Source: Acidobacteriota bacterium (GTDB taxonomy: Bacteria; Acidobacteriota; Terriglobia; UBA7540). From it: 22,606 nt of DNA. Both the position numbers and the translations under genes were made by a program. A model generated the notes under the pieces. That model made no database searches. It saw only the letters and a program-made list of their open reading frames with translations, and was not told the DNA's origin. Shown piece after piece: positions 21,408 through 22,606 of this stretch. The stretch covers positions 1 through 22,606 of the forward strand of contig JAKAWO010000009.1 of the NCBI GenBank assembly GCA_021827255.1, written 5' to 3'. Every line of letters starts with the position of its first letter. Positions within the stretch are counted from its first letter, which is position 1.

Positions 21408-21821
21408 CCAGCGGGTTCGCTCGGCCCATAGCAAGCACAGAGTTGTTTTTTAACCCTGCGGCTTGTACGCTTGTTGGGTGTCGCGGCGGCGAAGGCTGGT
21501 GGTATCCGACCGCTATTTCTTAGTCACTCGCAATCGGCCCGGCAATCTGCGGCGTCAGCTTGCGCCGCGGCCGGGACCGCCGGGCTAGGAGTGAAGGCCG
21601 TCTGGGTTGCGATGGCAGCATATGTAATGACAATCGGAGCCCAAATAGCCTTCAGAGCCGCGGCCGCCGCCGGGGGAAGGCTGTCCGGCCAGTCTGGGTA
21701 GGGCGTAACCCAGGCGCCCACCCTGTCGGCACGAAACGACGGGCGATTGCAGCCCGCCAGTTCTTAACTTCCAGGAAGCCGAAGGAAATCGGAGGGGACA
21801 ATCTTCATTAGGAGGCACCCT
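21408..21821. other. 414-base stretch without a supported gene
   Basis: The longest plus frame (21471-21701, TTG start, 76 codons) contains a hydrophobic segment VKAVWVAMAAYVMTIGAQIA but has no ribosome site and Ala-rich flanks. I do not call it. A 6-bp hairpin, CTGGGT (21694-21699) with ACCCAG (21708-21713), is present without a T-run. The end of the stretch holds the strong ribosome site of the next gene (AGGAGG, 21810-21815). Confidence 0.4.
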
Positions 21822-22292
21822 ATGGGAAATCGAACGCGCGTCGCGCTATTGCTGGTCGCAGCCTGCGGGCTGGCGCTCTGGGCGAGCCATCACTTGTTGA
21901 CGGCGCAGAGCGGCCAGACCCCTGCGCTCGTAGCTCGCTATACGCAGGCGACCAATGCTGTTCGGGGCTTGAATACCGCCGAACAGCTGTATCGGGGCAA
22001 GTTCGGACGGTTTGGGTCGTACGAGGAGCTCCAGGCCTCTGGGCTCACCGCGCAAACGCGGAGACTCGTTATGATCGCCCCAGAGGGGGCGGGGGCTTCC
22101 CCCACCGAGACCGCCCTACCCGCCGGTACGATCCCTGCTGGCTTTAAGCTGGATCTGAAGACGTCGTTCGACGGCACGGCCTACTGGCTGGCGCTGCGGG
22201 ACCTGCACGACAAACGTTGCATGACGTCTTTCTTCAGCGACGAGCGGGGCGCCATCTTCCAGGGCTCCGCAATCAGCTGCGCTGGCCGCTGA
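21822..22292 (+). CDS. Exported pilin-like protein of unknown function
   Basis: The 156-residue product has a basic start, a hydrophobic segment (residues 7-21) and a likely Sec signal ending near residue 29 (LLTAQS). It is followed by ATNAVRGLNTAEQLYRGKFGRFGSYEEL and a C-terminal part, IPAGFKLDLKTSF...MTSFFSDERGAIF. This helix-then-beta plan, with an RxLNTAE segment and an SFFSDERG strand, resembles type IV pilin-like and pseudopilin-like proteins common in Acidobacteriota. I see no prepilin peptidase motif (Gly followed by Phe/Thr-Glu), so assembly into pili is doubtful. Cys133 and Cys153 could form a disulfide. The ATG has AGGAGG six bases upstream, one of the strongest sites in the window. 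Confidence 0.6.
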   Translation: MGNRTRVALLLVAACGLALWASHHLLTAQSGQTPALVARYTQATNAVRGLNTAEQLYRGKFGRFGSYEELQASGLTAQTRRLVMIAPEGAGASPTETALPAGTIPAGFKLDLKTSFDGTAYWLALRDLHDKRCMTSFFSDERGAIFQGSAISCAGR

Positions 22293-22457
22293 GTGGGGCG
22301 CTGACAACCGTCTGGGGCGCTCGCAGCTCCGCAAGTCGAGGCTCGGCCATCTGATGCGCGGAGCGGCGCGGGGAAACGCAACCCGGGTTGCTGAGCTCCG
22401 GCTCTCCCCGCTGGTTGCCTCCGCCCCGCCTCGCGACCTAGGCTAGCCCCGCCCCAG
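22293..22457. other. Spacer before the cytochrome fragment
   Basis: About 165 bases, very GC-rich, with no gene, CxxCH motif or clear promoter seen in any frame. The plus frame used by the cytochrome segment has its last stop (TGA) at 22392-22394 and no ATG, GTG or TTG after it before the first heme motif. Confidence 0.35.
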
Positions 22458-22606
22458 CCGCTGGAGACGCGCGCGGCGGTTTATAACTCGAAGTGCCTGG
22501 CCTGCCACCTGGTGAGAGGTGAGCAGCCTGACGCCCAACATCCGGGGCGCGCCTGCCCGGTGAGCGCGAATAACTGCATCTCCTGCCACATGCCCAAATA
22601 CCAGCT
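22458..22606 (+). pseudogene. Multiheme cytochrome c segment, apparently 5'-truncated, running off the right edge
   Basis: The frame reads LETRAAVYNSKCLACH and, 27 codons later, ANNCISCHMPKYQ at the edge. It holds two CxxCH heme c motifs (22494-22508 and 22575-22589), the second followed by the MPK typical of the heme domain of TPR/cytochrome c proteins. In full-length relatives, as I recall them, this part is preceded by a CxTCHxPH motif and a long N-terminal region; none of this is found upstream. The frame has no ATG, GTG or TTG between its stop at 22392 and the first heme motif. I therefore read it as the internal or C-terminal part of a gene truncated at its 5' end. What follows the window edge is unknown. 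Confidence 0.6.

Overview
The window is about 22.6 kb of GC-rich bacterial chromosome. It is mostly core housekeeping genes, with a less conserved, partly decayed stretch in the last 3.4 kb. The best guess for the host is Acidobacteriota. This is inferred from the high GC, the glycine decarboxylase split into two subunits, the PEGA-domain remnant, a transposase fragment with a GSTLGYSTAVP-type leader, and the secreted pilin-like and propeller proteins. No rRNA or marker gene is present to confirm it.

Layout. At the left edge (1-109, minus) is the first part of a gene for an exported protein. tsaD (minus; tRNA t6A synthesis) stands divergent to galU (plus; UDP-glucose synthesis), which is followed by a DinB-like metal-binding protein. 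An FmdB-type zinc-ribbon gene (minus) and rsmI (plus; 16S rRNA methylation) diverge from promoters that can be read in the sequence. A minus-strand series then runs glpD, glycerophosphodiester phosphodiesterase, dusB, pilZ (8248 down to 4299). The first two form a short pathway from glycerophosphodiesters to dihydroxyacetone phosphate and share a TAATG stop/start.

From 8.4 to 13.1 kb on the plus strand lies a complete T-H-P glycine cleavage cluster: gcvT, gcvH, gcvPA, gcvPB. The L protein (lipoamide dehydrogenase) is not here. After a 0.46 kb gap containing a promoter and a 16-bp perfect palindrome come smc, with an unusual low-complexity insert in its N-terminal head, then purC, a CvpA-family membrane protein and a small Fis-type DNA-binding protein.

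The last 3.4 kb differs. A degraded patch (19.2-20.1 kb) holds a PEGA-domain end and, in another frame just upstream, an N-terminal piece of a REP-associated tyrosine transposase. Then come two genes with excellent ribosome binding sites for exported proteins (a beta-propeller and a pilin-like protein). The right edge carries a multiheme cytochrome c segment with two CxxCH motifs but no visible start codon.

A recurring trait is TTG initiation behind a strong Shine-Dalgarno sequence (fmdB, gcvH, smc and probably gcvT). I saw no tRNA, CRISPR array, intact insertion sequence or riboswitch. I did not find a clear new defence or metabolic system. The most interesting parts are the smc insert and leader, the PEGA/transposase scar and the exported-protein/cytochrome region at the right end.
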